Shown one piece after another: positions 52,676-62,888 of a stretch of DNA of 64,000 nucleotides. The position numbers and the translations under genes were made by a program. The stretch covers positions 1-64,000 of the forward strand of contig NZ_MUHH01000032.1 in assembly GCF_002217475.1 (NCBI RefSeq), written 5' to 3'. Source of the DNA: Flavobacterium tructae (GTDB taxonomy: Bacteria; Bacteroidota; Bacteroidia; Flavobacteriales; Flavobacteriaceae). Within the stretch, counting starts at the first letter, position 1, and each line of letters opens with the position of its first letter. The notes below the pieces were generated by a model. The model had not been told where the DNA came from, made no database searches, and saw only the letters and a program-made list of their open reading frames with translations.

Positions 52676-53030
52676 ATGAGAGATTTTAAAAAATATGACA
52701 TTTGGCAGCTAAGCCATTCTTTCACCTTAGAGATTTATAAAATAACTTCTACTTTTCCAAAAGAAGAAATTTATGGATTAACAAGTCAAATAAGAAGAGC
52801 CTCTTCATCAATTCCAACTAATATTAGTGAAGGATGTGGGAGAAATAGCGACAAAGAGTTCAATCAATTTCTCAACATAGCTTTGGGTTCTGCAAATGAA
52901 ACCGAATATCTTTTGATTTTAATTAAAGACCTGCAATATCTGAACAATGAAGTTGCAGAAAATCTAATCGAGAAAATCAATAATATAAAAAGCAAAATTT
53001 ATAAATTGAAGCAAGTACTAATTAAGCCGT

Positions 53031-53032
<2 letters not shown>
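52676..53032 (+). CDS. Four-helix-bundle protein (23S rRNA IVS / Avd-like)
   Basis: 118 residues. The family pattern is complete: KKYDIWQLSHSFTLEIYKIT, then FPKEEIYGLTSQIRRASSSIPTNISEGCGR and FNQFLNIALGSANETEYLLILIKDL. Such proteins are encoded in 23S rRNA intervening sequences; related Avd proteins serve diversity-generating retroelements. They are basic and bind nucleic acid. No reverse transcriptase or rRNA gene is nearby. The gene interrupts groES-groEL and is bounded by long direct repeats, which suggests insertion as a unit. Function in this setting is unknown. Confidence 0.92.
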
Positions 53033-54802
<1,770 letters not shown>

Positions 54803-54825
54803 TCGTTCTTTATTTCTCGTACTAT

Positions 54826-54867
54826 AAACCGTCTGGCAAGATTTTCTGCCAGACGGTTTTTTTGTTT
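54826..54867 (+). terminator. Terminator after groEL
   Basis: AAACCGTCTGGCA / TGCCAGACGGTTT 13-bp stem with an 8-base loop and a T-run. Confidence 0.93.
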
Positions 54868-55010
54868 TTTCTTGCCACGACACGAGCGACAGTGAGCCGG
54901 TAAAGCAATTACGTGAATTCGAAGTAATTTTCTTACTCTCTATAACTACTAATTCTCAGGGATTAATTAAATTCGCATCAAACTATTCTTTAACCTAAAA
55001 AACATTTAAA

Positions 55011-55127
55011 ATGGAATCTTCAAAAAACAACTCTTATTATATTCTGCTTGCCATTTTTATTATTATGATAGTTTGTGCATATATGTTTGATAAAGGAGAA
55101 ATTCTTGGTAGAGCATTAACGAAGTAG
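55011..55127 (+). CDS. Small single-helix membrane protein
   Basis: 38 residues from ATG to TAG. The product starts MESSKNNSYYILLAIFIIMI and continues VCAYMFDKGEILGRALTK: a polar start, one membrane helix (about 10-25) and a charged end. A degenerate hairpin with a T-run follows at 55203-55239. Not recognised; the composition is that of a real small membrane protein rather than a random frame, but this is the only evidence. Confidence 0.45.
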   Translation: MESSKNNSYYILLAIFIIMIVCAYMFDKGEILGRALTK

Positions 55128-55251
55128 TTTTATTGAAAAACAGACAAAAGCTAATACAGAAACTTAAATTACACTCCAAATACTTCTTTATCCCAACACA
55201 TAAAACATCTGGCAGAAAATTCTAACAGACGTTTTTTTTACCGAAGTTTTT

Positions 55252-55386
55252 TTTGCCACGAATTACACGTTTTTTTTAGCCACAGATTAGAGGATTAAAA
55301 AGATTACAATCTATAAGAATCTTTTTAATCTGTGGCAAGATCTTTCAGATAAAGCATTCGTGAAAATTCGTGTATTTCGTGGCAAA
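55252..55386. repeat. Nested palindromic repeat without a gene
   Basis: Outer arms TTTGCCACGAATTACACG (55252-55269) and CGTGTATTTCGTGGCAAA (55369-55386) match at 17 of 18. Inner arms GCCACAGATTAGAGGATTA (from 55279) and AATCTTTTTAATCTGTGGC (to 55336) belong to the same family as the GxxExxY flanks. No coding frame is inside. Confidence 0.85.
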
Positions 55387-55472
55387 CTTTTTACTTTATG
55401 ATTGTTTAACATTCTGTTTTTCATTAAAAATCCGGTTATTATTATCTTTACAGTTCTTTTTAAAATTTCAAA

Positions 55473-56672
55473 ATGAGAAAATTTACCATTCACCTCTTAC
55501 CTTTTATATTCTTACTTCTTACGATTCTTTCCAATGCGCAAACCCAAAAAGACGCTTATGTGGTTCTGGTTTCAATGGATGGATTTCGTTGGGATTATGC
55601 TAAACATTTCAAACTTCAAAATCTCGCTCAAATAGCAAAAGAAGGTGTTCATGCCAAATCAATGCGACCTTCTTATCCCAGCAAAACTTTTCCCAACCAT
55701 TATGCCATCGTTACCGGACTCTACCCCGATCATCATGGAATCATTAATAATGTTTTTTACGATGCGGCATTGAACGAATCTTTCTCATTGTCTTCCAATG
55801 CCAAAAATGATTCCCGTTTTTATGGTGGAAATCCTATTTGGAACGTTGCTGAACAACAGGGAGTAAAAGCCGCTTCTTTTTTCTGGCCCGGATCAGATAC
55901 GGACCAAAAAAGACCTGGTATTTATAAAGAGTACGACAACAAAATCCCTTACGAAACCCGCATTGATACTGTAATCAAATGGCTTCAGCTTCCTGAAAAA
56001 CAACGTCCGCATTTTATCACACTTTATTTTGATGAGCCTGATCATACCGGCCATTCATTTGGTCCTCTTTCTCCTGAAAACGAAAAAGTAATCCGAAGAA
56101 TGGATACTCTTATGGGGCGGTTATCTTCTAAACTGAATCAATTATCCATTGGAAAACAAATCAATTTAATTATCGTTTCAGATCATGGAATGGCAAACAT
56201 TAGCGATGATAAAAAAGTAGCCGTTCTGGATTATTTAAAACCCGAATGGCTTGGTTATAATGCTGTCATCAACCCAATCATGAGTCTTCAGGCAAAACCC
56301 GGCTTTCAGGATTCGATTGCAAATGCTTTAAAGAAAGTACCGCATATTAAATTCTGGAAATCCAAAGAGGTCCCTAAAAGATTACACTTCGGAACTAATC
56401 CGAGAGTTCATGATTTTGTCATTGAGGCCAAAAAAGGATATAGCCTGATAAAAGAAAAATCGATACATGTAAGCGGTGGTACACACGGATACGACAACAA
56501 AGAAAAAGACATGCAGGCTATTTTTTATGCTAAAGGTCCCGCTTTTAAAGTAAATAAAACGGTCGGATCGTTTCAGAATGTTTCGGTATACCCTTTAATT
56601 GCTCATATTCTCGGCTTGCAAATTGATGAAGTAGACGGAAAATTCTCCGAAGTTAGCAACATGCTTAAATAA
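55473..56672 (+). CDS. Nucleotide pyrophosphatase/phosphodiesterase-type alkaline phosphatase family enzyme
   Basis: 399 residues with signal peptide (ends LSNAQ). Two-metal site residues are clear: VSMDGFRWDY (D36), nucleophile Thr72 in YPSKTFPNHYAIVTGLYPDHHGI, FDEPDHTGHSFGP and VSDHGMANI, then GTHGYDN. This pattern matches NPP-type ectoenzymes that cleave phosphodiester or pyrophosphate bonds in nucleotides. Exported, probably periplasmic. Single gene with repeats on both sides. Confidence 0.9.
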   Translation: MRKFTIHLLPFIFLLLTILSNAQTQKDAYVVLVSMDGFRWDYAKHFKLQNLAQIAKEGVHAKSMRPSYPSKTFPNHYAIVTGLYPDHHGIINNVFYDAALNESFSLSSNAKNDSRFYGGNPIWNVAEQQGVKAASFFWPGSDTDQKRPGIYKEYDNKIPYETRIDTVIKWLQLPEKQRPHFITLYFDEPDHTGHSFGPLSPENEKVIRRMDTLMGRLSSKLNQLSIGKQINLIIVSDHGMANISDDKKVAVLDYLKPEWLGYNAVINPIMSLQAKPGFQDSIANALKKVPHIKFWKSKEVPKRLHFGTNPRVHDFVIEAKKGYSLIKEKSIHVSGGTHGYDNKEKDMQAIFYAKGPAFKVNKTVGSFQNVSVYPLIAHILGLQIDEVDGKFSEVSNMLK

Positions 56673-56679
56673 TTAGATA

Positions 56680-56757
56680 ATGTGGCAATTAGATAATAGA
56701 TAATTGCTGTACGTTACGCATAGAAATTATCTATTATCTAATTGACAAATTAAGCTA
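56680..56757. repeat. Palindrome between convergent genes
   Basis: AATTAGATAATAGATAATT (56688-56706) faces AATTATCTATTATCTAATT (near 56725-56743). It may act as a bidirectional transcription stop for the phosphatase and SulP genes, although the stem is purely AT. Confidence 0.65.
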
Positions 56758-58287
56758 CTAAGAAACAACTTTGTACGTTGGATCTTCAATTACATTTACG
56801 GCGATAACAGCTTCCGCATTTTTAAGTAAAACAATACAGTCTTTGCTTAGATGTTTCAGTTCAATTACTTTGTTTAACTGACTGTATTTTTTCGTCAAAT
56901 TATTCAATGCTTCGATGGCCGACATATCTGCTATGCGGCTTTCTTTAAAATCAATAATCACATGATTGGGATCGTTTAAAGGATCAAATTTTTCTATAAA
57001 AGCAGCAGTAGAGCCAAAAAATAATGGTCCATAAATTTCGTAATGTTTTGTCCCTTTCTCATCCATATAATGTCTGGCACGAATTCTTTTGGCACTTTCC
57101 CAGGCAAAAACCAAGGCAGAAATAATCACTCCAATCAGAACCGCTAACGCCAGATTGTGCAGTAAAATAGTAACAACTGCCACCAAAACACCCACAAAAA
57201 TATCATGCGCCGGCATTTTATTAATAATCCTGAAACTCGTCCATTCAAAAGTCGTAATCGCAACCATCATCATAACGCCAACTAAAGCAGCCATTGGTAA
57301 TTTACCGATTACAGGAGCTCCAAAAAGGATAATCAATAAAATCGTTAAAGAAGCGATTATTCCCGAAAGTCGCGCTCTCGAACCGGCAGAAAGATTAACC
57401 AGTGTTTGCGCAATCATTGGGCATCCCCCCATTCCAAAAAAGAAACCATTCAAAATGTTTGAACTCCCCTGAGCAATACATTCTCTGTTGCTATTCCCTC
57501 TTGTACCTGTTATTTCATCGACAAGATTCAATGTCAGTAAACCTTCTGTTAAGCCCACTGCCGCAACAATTACAGAATATGGAAATATGATTTTAATTGT
57601 TTCAAAAGACAACGGGATATTTGGAATATGAAAGGGCGGAAATCCCCCCTTAACAGAGGCAATATCCTGAACGGTTTTTGTGTCAATATTAAATAGCAAT
57701 ACGACAGCAAATACGACAATAATTGCCACCAAAGAGGCCGGAACTGCTTTTGTAATCTTTGAAAAAAGCAATACAATACCAATGGTAAGCGCTACTAAAG
57801 CCAGCATAATATACAATTGAGATCCTTGTAACCAAGTGGTTTGCCCATTCACCACAATTTTAAATTGCTCCAGCTGCGACATAAAAATAACCACGGCAAG
57901 TCCGTTTACAAAGCCATACATAACGGGCTGCGGCACCAATCTGATAAATTTTCCGAGTTTAAAAAGTCCGATACAAATCTGGACGATGCCTCCAAGCGCC
58001 ACGGCTGCAAAAACATATTCGATACCGTGCGATTTCATTAAAGCAATTAAAACAATAACAGTAGCTCCCGCTCCACCCGAAATCATCCCGGGTCTGCCTC
58101 CAAAAACCGAGGTAACCAAACCCGCAATAAAAGCAGCATATAAACCAACCAAAGGTGGAAAACCAGCCAAAATTGCAAACGATAACGATTCTGGAATCAT
58201 TGTCATCGCAACTGTTAATCCCGCTAAAATTTCGTTTTTATAATTGACCTTTTGAGTAAAGTCAAAAAGAGGAGTCCTTTTTTTCAT
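56758..58287 (-). CDS. SulP family anion transporter
   Basis: 509 residues from MKKRTPLFDFTQKVNYKNEILAGLTVAMTMIPESLSFAILAGFPPLVGLYAAF. About 11-14 membrane segments carry the SulP signature, with GGRPGMISGGAGAT and an NILNGFFFGMGGCPMIAQTLVNLSAGSRARLSG segment, followed by a C-terminal STAS domain (about 410-509, VIIDFKESRIADMSAIEAL). SulP proteins move sulfate, bicarbonate or similar anions; no sulfate-assimilation genes are adjacent, so the anion is undetermined. Confidence 0.92.
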   Translation of the reverse strand: MKKRTPLFDFTQKVNYKNEILAGLTVAMTMIPESLSFAILAGFPPLVGLYAAFIAGLVTSVFGGRPGMISGGAGATVIVLIALMKSHGIEYVFAAVALGGIVQICIGLFKLGKFIRLVPQPVMYGFVNGLAVVIFMSQLEQFKIVVNGQTTWLQGSQLYIMLALVALTIGIVLLFSKITKAVPASLVAIIVVFAVVLLFNIDTKTVQDIASVKGGFPPFHIPNIPLSFETIKIIFPYSVIVAAVGLTEGLLTLNLVDEITGTRGNSNRECIAQGSSNILNGFFFGMGGCPMIAQTLVNLSAGSRARLSGIIASLTILLIILFGAPVIGKLPMAALVGVMMMVAITTFEWTSFRIINKMPAHDIFVGVLVAVVTILLHNLALAVLIGVIISALVFAWESAKRIRARHYMDEKGTKHYEIYGPLFFGSTAAFIEKFDPLNDPNHVIIDFKESRIADMSAIEALNNLTKKYSQLNKVIELKHLSKDCIVLLKNAEAVIAVNVIEDPTYKVVS

Positions 58288-58412
58288 AAGCACACAAATT
58301 TAAAAAATAATGTGCACATACTTCAATAAAGCTTTCCTATACTAAAACTTAATTTAAAAACTGTTTTACCAACAGTAAAAAACAAAAAACAATAAAATTT
58401 ATCATATTCTAA

Positions 58413-58625
58413 TTATTCTAATTTTACACAAGTATATCCTAAACAATTCATATAATCGATAATATTCTCAGGCTCTAAATCAATGCCTTCTATACGCAAT
58501 ATTTTATCACAATCTTCTAAGTCAAAATTGATTTTATAATCCGGAAACTGGCTTTGAATAACGGCAATGACATAATTTTTATCTGCCTCTTTTTGCACAT
58601 TTGTTTTAAAAACTTCAACAACCAT
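58413..58625 (-). CDS. Small hypothetical protein, possible HMA-like fold
   Basis: 70 residues: MVVEVFKTNVQKEADKNYVI, then LRIEGIDLEPENIIDYMNCLGYTCVKLE. The beta-alpha-beta rhythm with a final GYTCVKLE resembles the heavy-metal-associated ferredoxin-like fold, but the CxxC metal site is missing. Function unknown. Confidence 0.5.
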   Translation of the reverse strand: MVVEVFKTNVQKEADKNYVIAVIQSQFPDYKINFDLEDCDKILRIEGIDLEPENIIDYMNCLGYTCVKLE

Positions 58626-59197
58626 ATCTTTCTACTTTAGTGATACATAAAATGATCAACGAATTACAGAATAAAGCTGAATTATAAACCTACTATAAAA
58701 TAAATCATGGAAAATCCTCAATCTAAATAATTCGGGAGCTTCCTGATAACTACAAATAACTTAGACGTTCGTTCTTAATTTCTGTTACACGTACATCTAA
58801 ATTTTATAAACTCTAGCACATAAAAAACGAATAGCTGAGACATAATGCACTCTTTTCAGGCGATTTCAGGTTTAAAATCCGACTGCCTTAACATGTAGAT
58901 TCTCTTGAGATTTGAGGTCCATAAATGTAAGCAAAAACTTTCTGAATTGGATTCTGCACCTGAAGAAATTATTCTTTTTTCATCAAAAAAATAAAAAAAC
59001 AAAGCAGCTAAACAAGATTACGGTCAAATACCTGATACAGAAACATATTTTATATTTATGCGATAAAAAAACAAATGCTTTCTCTCGATAAAATTCCCTC
59101 AAATTCTCAAAAAAACAATCTGCTTTAAAAATAATTTTCTTACATAAAAAATTTATCTTCGCAAGACCAAACAACTTTAACCTAAATTTTCGGAAAA
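58626..59197. other. Gene-free AT-rich interval
   Basis: 572 bases without a convincing gene, terminator or repeat. TATCTTCG at 59154-59161 is one base from the -7 consensus and may serve the next gene. Confidence 0.5.
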
Positions 59198-59665
59198 ATG
59201 CCTTTTTTTAGTTTTCTATTTAAAAAATCAAATTCAGGATGCCCAAGATGTCTTGGGAAAGGTTTTGTAGACTGGGAAGACATACGACGTTTAAACAAAC
59301 AATTAAAATGGGCACCGGGTCCTTGTGCTTATTGTAACGCTTCAGGAAAAGCTACCCCAGAAATGCTTTCGAATGTGGCCGTAGATACGACTTACCTCAC
59401 TATTGATTTACCGGAATCTGAAATAGAAAAAATAAAAAATGGTGACGAAGAAACTATAGAGAAAGGCAAACTGCAAGAACTTTTTGTAGAAAGCATTATT
59501 AAATATACCGAATACCATTACGTGAATAAAAATATGGATGCACAAAGTATTGCAGATTTGTATCTGAATACGGAAGATGAAAAAGCACCATTTTCGGTAG
59601 AAAAAGAAAATCTGATACAATACATTCAAAAAATAATAGAATTAAAAAATTCCAAACCGGATTAA
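59198..59665 (+). CDS. Zinc-ribbon-like hypothetical protein
   Basis: 155 residues. Two CxxC units, CPRCLGKGFVDW (18-29) and CAYCNASGK (48-56), resemble the DnaJ-type cysteine-rich zinc repeats (CxxCxGxG). The remaining ~95 residues are acidic and helical (LPESEIEKIKNGDEETIEKGKLQELFVESIIKY). Not otherwise recognised. Confidence 0.6.
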   Translation: MPFFSFLFKKSNSGCPRCLGKGFVDWEDIRRLNKQLKWAPGPCAYCNASGKATPEMLSNVAVDTTYLTIDLPESEIEKIKNGDEETIEKGKLQELFVESIIKYTEYHYVNKNMDAQSIADLYLNTEDEKAPFSVEKENLIQYIQKIIELKNSKPD

Positions 59666-59807
59666 TTTCAAACAAATACCACTTTAAATACATTAGAGAA
59701 AATAAGTCGAAAAAAAATGACTCTAAAGCAATAAAATTAAGGAAAAATACACTTTTAATCTCTGATCCTTTTGGACAAAAAAACACAAAAACAGGTATAA
59801 ATACGTA

Positions 59808-59837
59808 TTGCCAAAACTTTCTTAAGTGGTAGTTTTG
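59808..59837 (+). promoter_or_regulatory. Consensus Bacteroidota promoter of a candidate sRNA
   Basis: TTG at 59808-59810, 19-base spacer, TAGTTTTG at 59830-59837: a full match to TTG-N19-21-TAnnTTTG. No coding start follows before a strong terminator at 59919-59964. Confidence 0.6.
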
Positions 59838-59843
59838 CACCAA

Positions 59844-59964
59844 ATAATTTTTATTTTAAATTGTAGTTTTCCTAAGAGAAAATTATAAAATATTGTCATT
59901 TTTTTTGGAACAATTAAGCGAGCTTTTTAATCGATGCCAACGATTAAAAGTCTCGTTTTTTTTT
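59844..59964 (+). ncRNA. Candidate small RNA of about 120 nt
   Basis: Predicted from a consensus promoter upstream and a strong terminator at the end, with no open frame in between. The 5' part is AT-rich and weakly structured. The 3' end is the terminator hairpin: CGAGCTTTTTAATCG (59919-59933) pairs with 59941-59955 apart from one mismatch, with a 7-base loop and nine T. No known RNA family recognised. Confidence 0.4.
59919..59964 (+). terminator. Orphan strong terminator
   Basis: 15-pair stem with one mismatch and one G-U pair, then nine T. It is 254 bases after the stop of the zinc-ribbon-like gene, too far to be its usual terminator. Confidence 0.85.
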
Positions 59965-60092
59965 AAATCACAGTTTTCAATTGACGAGAAAACACACATT
60001 ACTTCCTGCCAAAAACATCTACAAAGAATTCTTTCCTGATGATCATCGAACAAATTTTAAAAACCTGTTATGATCAAAACAAAATCACTTTG

Positions 60093-60100
60093 TATCTTTG
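60093..60100 (+). promoter_or_regulatory. -7 box TATCTTTG before the TMEM143-like gene
   Basis: An exact TAnnTTTG match 36 bases before the start codon; no TTG at the expected distance upstream. Confidence 0.45.
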
Positions 60101-60135
60101 AGCCTTAAAAAAAAATATAGCCCCTAAATATCTCT

Positions 60136-61386
60136 ATGACACGAGAACACTATATTCCCTTCAACAAGGAATTTCTATTGGAACAACAATTAACTGCCTT
60201 TGCCGAAGATTCGAAGAAAACGGATGATTTCAGAAAACTGTTTGATATTATTGAACACTATTTCCATTACGAAGCTTTTAATCTTAATCGAAATCTGAAG
60301 CAAAACTACGCTTTGTTTGATCCTGATTTAAGTCTGAACGAACGCGAAAATTTTATAGGCAAAAGTGATTTCAACGTTTTCAAAGAAACATTACTTACGG
60401 TATTAGAACAGGGGAATTATCGTAGAATAGAGCAGGAAACACTGGACAAAGCTTTTGAGGATTCAGACTTAATCGGTTTGAAGCTTTCAATTGATTTCAA
60501 CGCCTTTAAAGACTACGAATTATACGTTCGGGGACAACATAAGGCAAAAGAAAAGATTCGAAAATATTTTTTCTGGAAGAAAGAAATTGAAATTGAATAT
60601 TACGATCGTGTCCTGATTTACCTTCATTACAGCGAAGCCGATTATATTAAAGAAAAAAAAGTAAAACTGGGGAAAATGCCTATCGAACCGGGTTCGGTTG
60701 CTTTAAAGATCTTTAAACGTGTTCCTAAAAATGATCTCGAAACTATATTCCCAAATGCTATTCCGAGAATGTCTACCAAAGACAAGTTGTTCTTTTGGGT
60801 TCCGGGAATTGGAGGCGGAATTTCACTTTTAAGTACAACTGTAATTCCTGCTTTGATTGGCATGTATGGTGCGTATCAATCGGGAGAAACTATCGATTTA
60901 TTAAACAGCAAAGCTTCTTTAAATCAGGGTTTAATTGCACTGGGTATTTTATCCCTTTATTTGTTTCGTCAGTACAGTAACTTTGTCAATAAAAGAATCA
61001 AATACTCTAAAATACTTTCAGACAGCCTTTACTTTAAAAATCTCGGAAACAATAGCGGTGCTTTCTATTCACTGCTAAATTCCTCTGAAGAAGAAGTACT
61101 GAAAGAAACGATATTGGCTTATACCTTTTTATACAAAAATGAATATGCAATCTCAGCCGAAGAACTCGACAATCAAATTGAATCCTGGTTTACGACAGCT
61201 CTAAATACAAATCTGGACTTTGATGTACAGGATGCTTTGTTGAAATTAAAAACTATGGCGTTAGCTGTTGAATCCAATGGTAAATGGAGTGTTATCCCTT
61301 TAGATGACGCATTGGTAACCGTTGACTCATTATGGGACAATGTTTTTGACTACAATCAGAAAGTAGAAGCTTGTGAATGCAATTAA
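60136..61386 (+). CDS. TMEM143/DUF3754 family protein
   Basis: 416 residues. A soluble N-terminal part (REHYIPFNKEFLLEQQLTAF...) includes YYDRVLIYLHYSEADYIKEKK and ALKIFKRVPKNDLETIFPNA. Two membrane helices follow (about 233-255 and 273-287) and then SLYFKNLGNNSGAFYSLLNSSEEEVLKETILAYTFLY, matching the DUF3754/TMEM143 family found in bacteria and mitochondria. Function unknown. Its stop overlaps the stop of the next, converging gene. Confidence 0.82.
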   Translation: MTREHYIPFNKEFLLEQQLTAFAEDSKKTDDFRKLFDIIEHYFHYEAFNLNRNLKQNYALFDPDLSLNERENFIGKSDFNVFKETLLTVLEQGNYRRIEQETLDKAFEDSDLIGLKLSIDFNAFKDYELYVRGQHKAKEKIRKYFFWKKEIEIEYYDRVLIYLHYSEADYIKEKKVKLGKMPIEPGSVALKIFKRVPKNDLETIFPNAIPRMSTKDKLFFWVPGIGGGISLLSTTVIPALIGMYGAYQSGETIDLLNSKASLNQGLIALGILSLYLFRQYSNFVNKRIKYSKILSDSLYFKNLGNNSGAFYSLLNSSEEEVLKETILAYTFLYKNEYAISAEELDNQIESWFTTALNTNLDFDVQDALLKLKTMALAVESNGKWSVIPLDDALVTVDSLWDNVFDYNQKVEACECN

Positions 61387-61619
61387 TTACAGAATTTAAT
61401 AATCAACAATGCTATAAATGAAAAGAAAAAAGCAAGGAGAAGAAGTATACTAAAAACTAGTTTTACAATTTCAACTCGATTTTCTGATAGATCATTTTGA
61501 ATCCAAGTATCATTATATACTTTCAAACCGTCTACCGTTGTTTGACCATCGTTTTCTTTTTCATGATTGATTACATAAATCTTTACAATCTCCTCTTCTT
61601 TGTTTTCTATTTGATACAT
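61383..61619 (-). CDS. Small tail-anchored hypothetical protein
   Basis: 78 residues. A charged N-terminal part (MYQIENKEEEIVKIYVINHEK) is followed by a single C-terminal membrane helix (about 52-74, LVFSILLLLAFFFSFIALLII). Not recognised. The stop overlaps by 4 bases the stop of the TMEM143-like gene on the other strand. Confidence 0.5.
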   Translation of the reverse strand: MYQIENKEEEIVKIYVINHEKENDGQTTVDGLKVYNDTWIQNDLSENRVEIVKLVFSILLLLAFFFSFIALLIIKFCN

Positions 61620-61947
61620 AACTATTTGTTTAATAAGTTATTTAATTATTGACAAAATTAGAAATGAAAAAAAAGACGGCACACCTAATAAAGCCATAAA
61701 ACTATCATAATAAGACAAATACCCCCATTTTTTGAGTATTTAATCTAAAATTTATCCTTTTTTGATTATTTTTTCTCGAAAACGAAGTACTGCTTTATTG
61801 CTAGACTAAAAGCAGATCTACAAAGTTTTTAATTCAAATTTCATATCTGTGCCTTCTTAAAAACTAAGGTTATACATTTTTAAGAATAGCAGAAAATGAT
61901 AAAACTAAATGTTTTTTTAGTAGATTTACGATACTAAACCCAAAACA
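61620..61947. other. Gene-free AT-rich interval
   Basis: 328 bases between divergent genes. No consensus promoter, repeat or terminator was seen; TAGATTTA at 61920-61927 is a weak -7-like word near the next start. Confidence 0.4.
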
Positions 61948-62412
61948 ATGAGAACATTAGAACAATGGTTTGATGAATATGCTGTAAGTCATCAGAACCC
62001 AAAGAATAAGGCGATACATTATATTTGTGTACCAGCGATCTACTTTTCGATAGTTGGACTGTTAATGAGTATTCCAAGTGATTTCATCTCCAATACCTTA
62101 AAACTGAATGCTCCTGTTCTGGAAAACTGGGCTGCTGTTGTTTTAATTTTTGTACTTCTTTTTTACCTTCGTCTGTCGGTAACGATGGCTTTGAAAATTG
62201 CTGTTTTTTCGGCAATTTGTTTGGTTGTAAATTACTATATCGGACAAGTTTTACCGTTATGGATCTTTTCTATTGGCGTATTTATAATTGCCTGGATTGG
62301 TCAATTCTACGGACATAATATTGAAGGAAAAAAACCTTCTTTTTTGAAAGATTTACAATTTCTAATGATTGGCCCGGCCTGGGTAGTCGAGAATTTATTT
62401 TCCAGAAAATAA
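61948..62412 (+). CDS. Mpo1-like (DUF962) membrane protein
   Basis: 154 residues. It begins MRTLEQWFDEYAVSHQNPKNKAIHYICVPAIYFSIVGLL with the conserved H-x-N-x(5)-H pair, and ends with AWIGQFYGHNIEGKKPSFLKDLQFLMIGPAWV, which holds the second His motif (GHN). Four or so membrane helices. Family members include yeast Mpo1, an iron-dependent dioxygenase of 2-hydroxy fatty acids, so a role in hydroxy-fatty-acid breakdown is plausible. Confidence 0.88.
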   Translation: MRTLEQWFDEYAVSHQNPKNKAIHYICVPAIYFSIVGLLMSIPSDFISNTLKLNAPVLENWAAVVLIFVLLFYLRLSVTMALKIAVFSAICLVVNYYIGQVLPLWIFSIGVFIIAWIGQFYGHNIEGKKPSFLKDLQFLMIGPAWVVENLFSRK

Positions 62413-62482
62413 TTTGAAAAACGCAAAATAGCTCTTACTTTAATAGGAACACTAATTAACATACTTATAAAACATAAAAAAA

Positions 62483-62674
62483 ATGGAAAACCAAAAAGCA
62501 TCATCATTTGTCTTTTCGATTATTGCAATCATCTTAGGAGTAGTATTGTACAAACAATTTGACTTTGAAAAACTAACTTTCGAAAAACCGACTTTAGCAG
62601 TACTTTATATCATCGTGTTTTTATTCTCTGTTTTTATTTTGATCAAAAACGCAAAAAAAGGATCTGCAAAATAA
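62483..62674 (+). CDS. Small two-helix membrane protein
   Basis: 63 residues: helix one about 9-23 (FVFSIIAIILGVVLY), a short KQFDFEKLTFEKPTLA loop and helix two about 40-54 (LYIIVFLFSVFILI), then a basic tail. Not recognised. It follows the Mpo1-like gene by 70 bases on the same strand. Confidence 0.55.
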   Translation: MENQKASSFVFSIIAIILGVVLYKQFDFEKLTFEKPTLAVLYIIVFLFSVFILIKNAKKGSAK

Positions 62675-62727
62675 CGGAGACAAAATTTCGTACCTAAGAT
62701 ATCAAATCGTTTTCGAATGAATTATTA

Positions 62728-62765
62728 AAAAAGGGCCTGAGAATTGATATCCTCAGGCCTTATTT
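62728..62765 (-). terminator. Terminator of the AraC-type gene
   Basis: GGCCTGAG / CTCAGGCC stem; the T-run on the minus strand is the A-run at 62728-62733. It may also stop the small plus-strand gene 60 bases upstream. Confidence 0.8.
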
Positions 62766-62888
62766 CAAATACCGTCATATGGTTTTAGAAATAATTTATT
62801 CTAAAATTAAATTGAAAACCATTAGCTGTAACAGAAAATGTGACAATAAAAGACAGTTTCATAAATTCGAATTTAGAAGTTATTAATC

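Noticed and set aside
57836-58243. Plus-strand frame of 135 residues opposite the SulP gene
   Set aside because: Shadow of the transporter frame; no motif and no start context.
59499-59843. Minus-strand 114-residue hydrophobic frame over the zinc-ribbon-like gene
   Set aside because: It is antisense to a better gene, its Phe/Tyr-rich composition is what the complement of AT-rich coding DNA yields, and it overlaps the candidate sRNA promoter.
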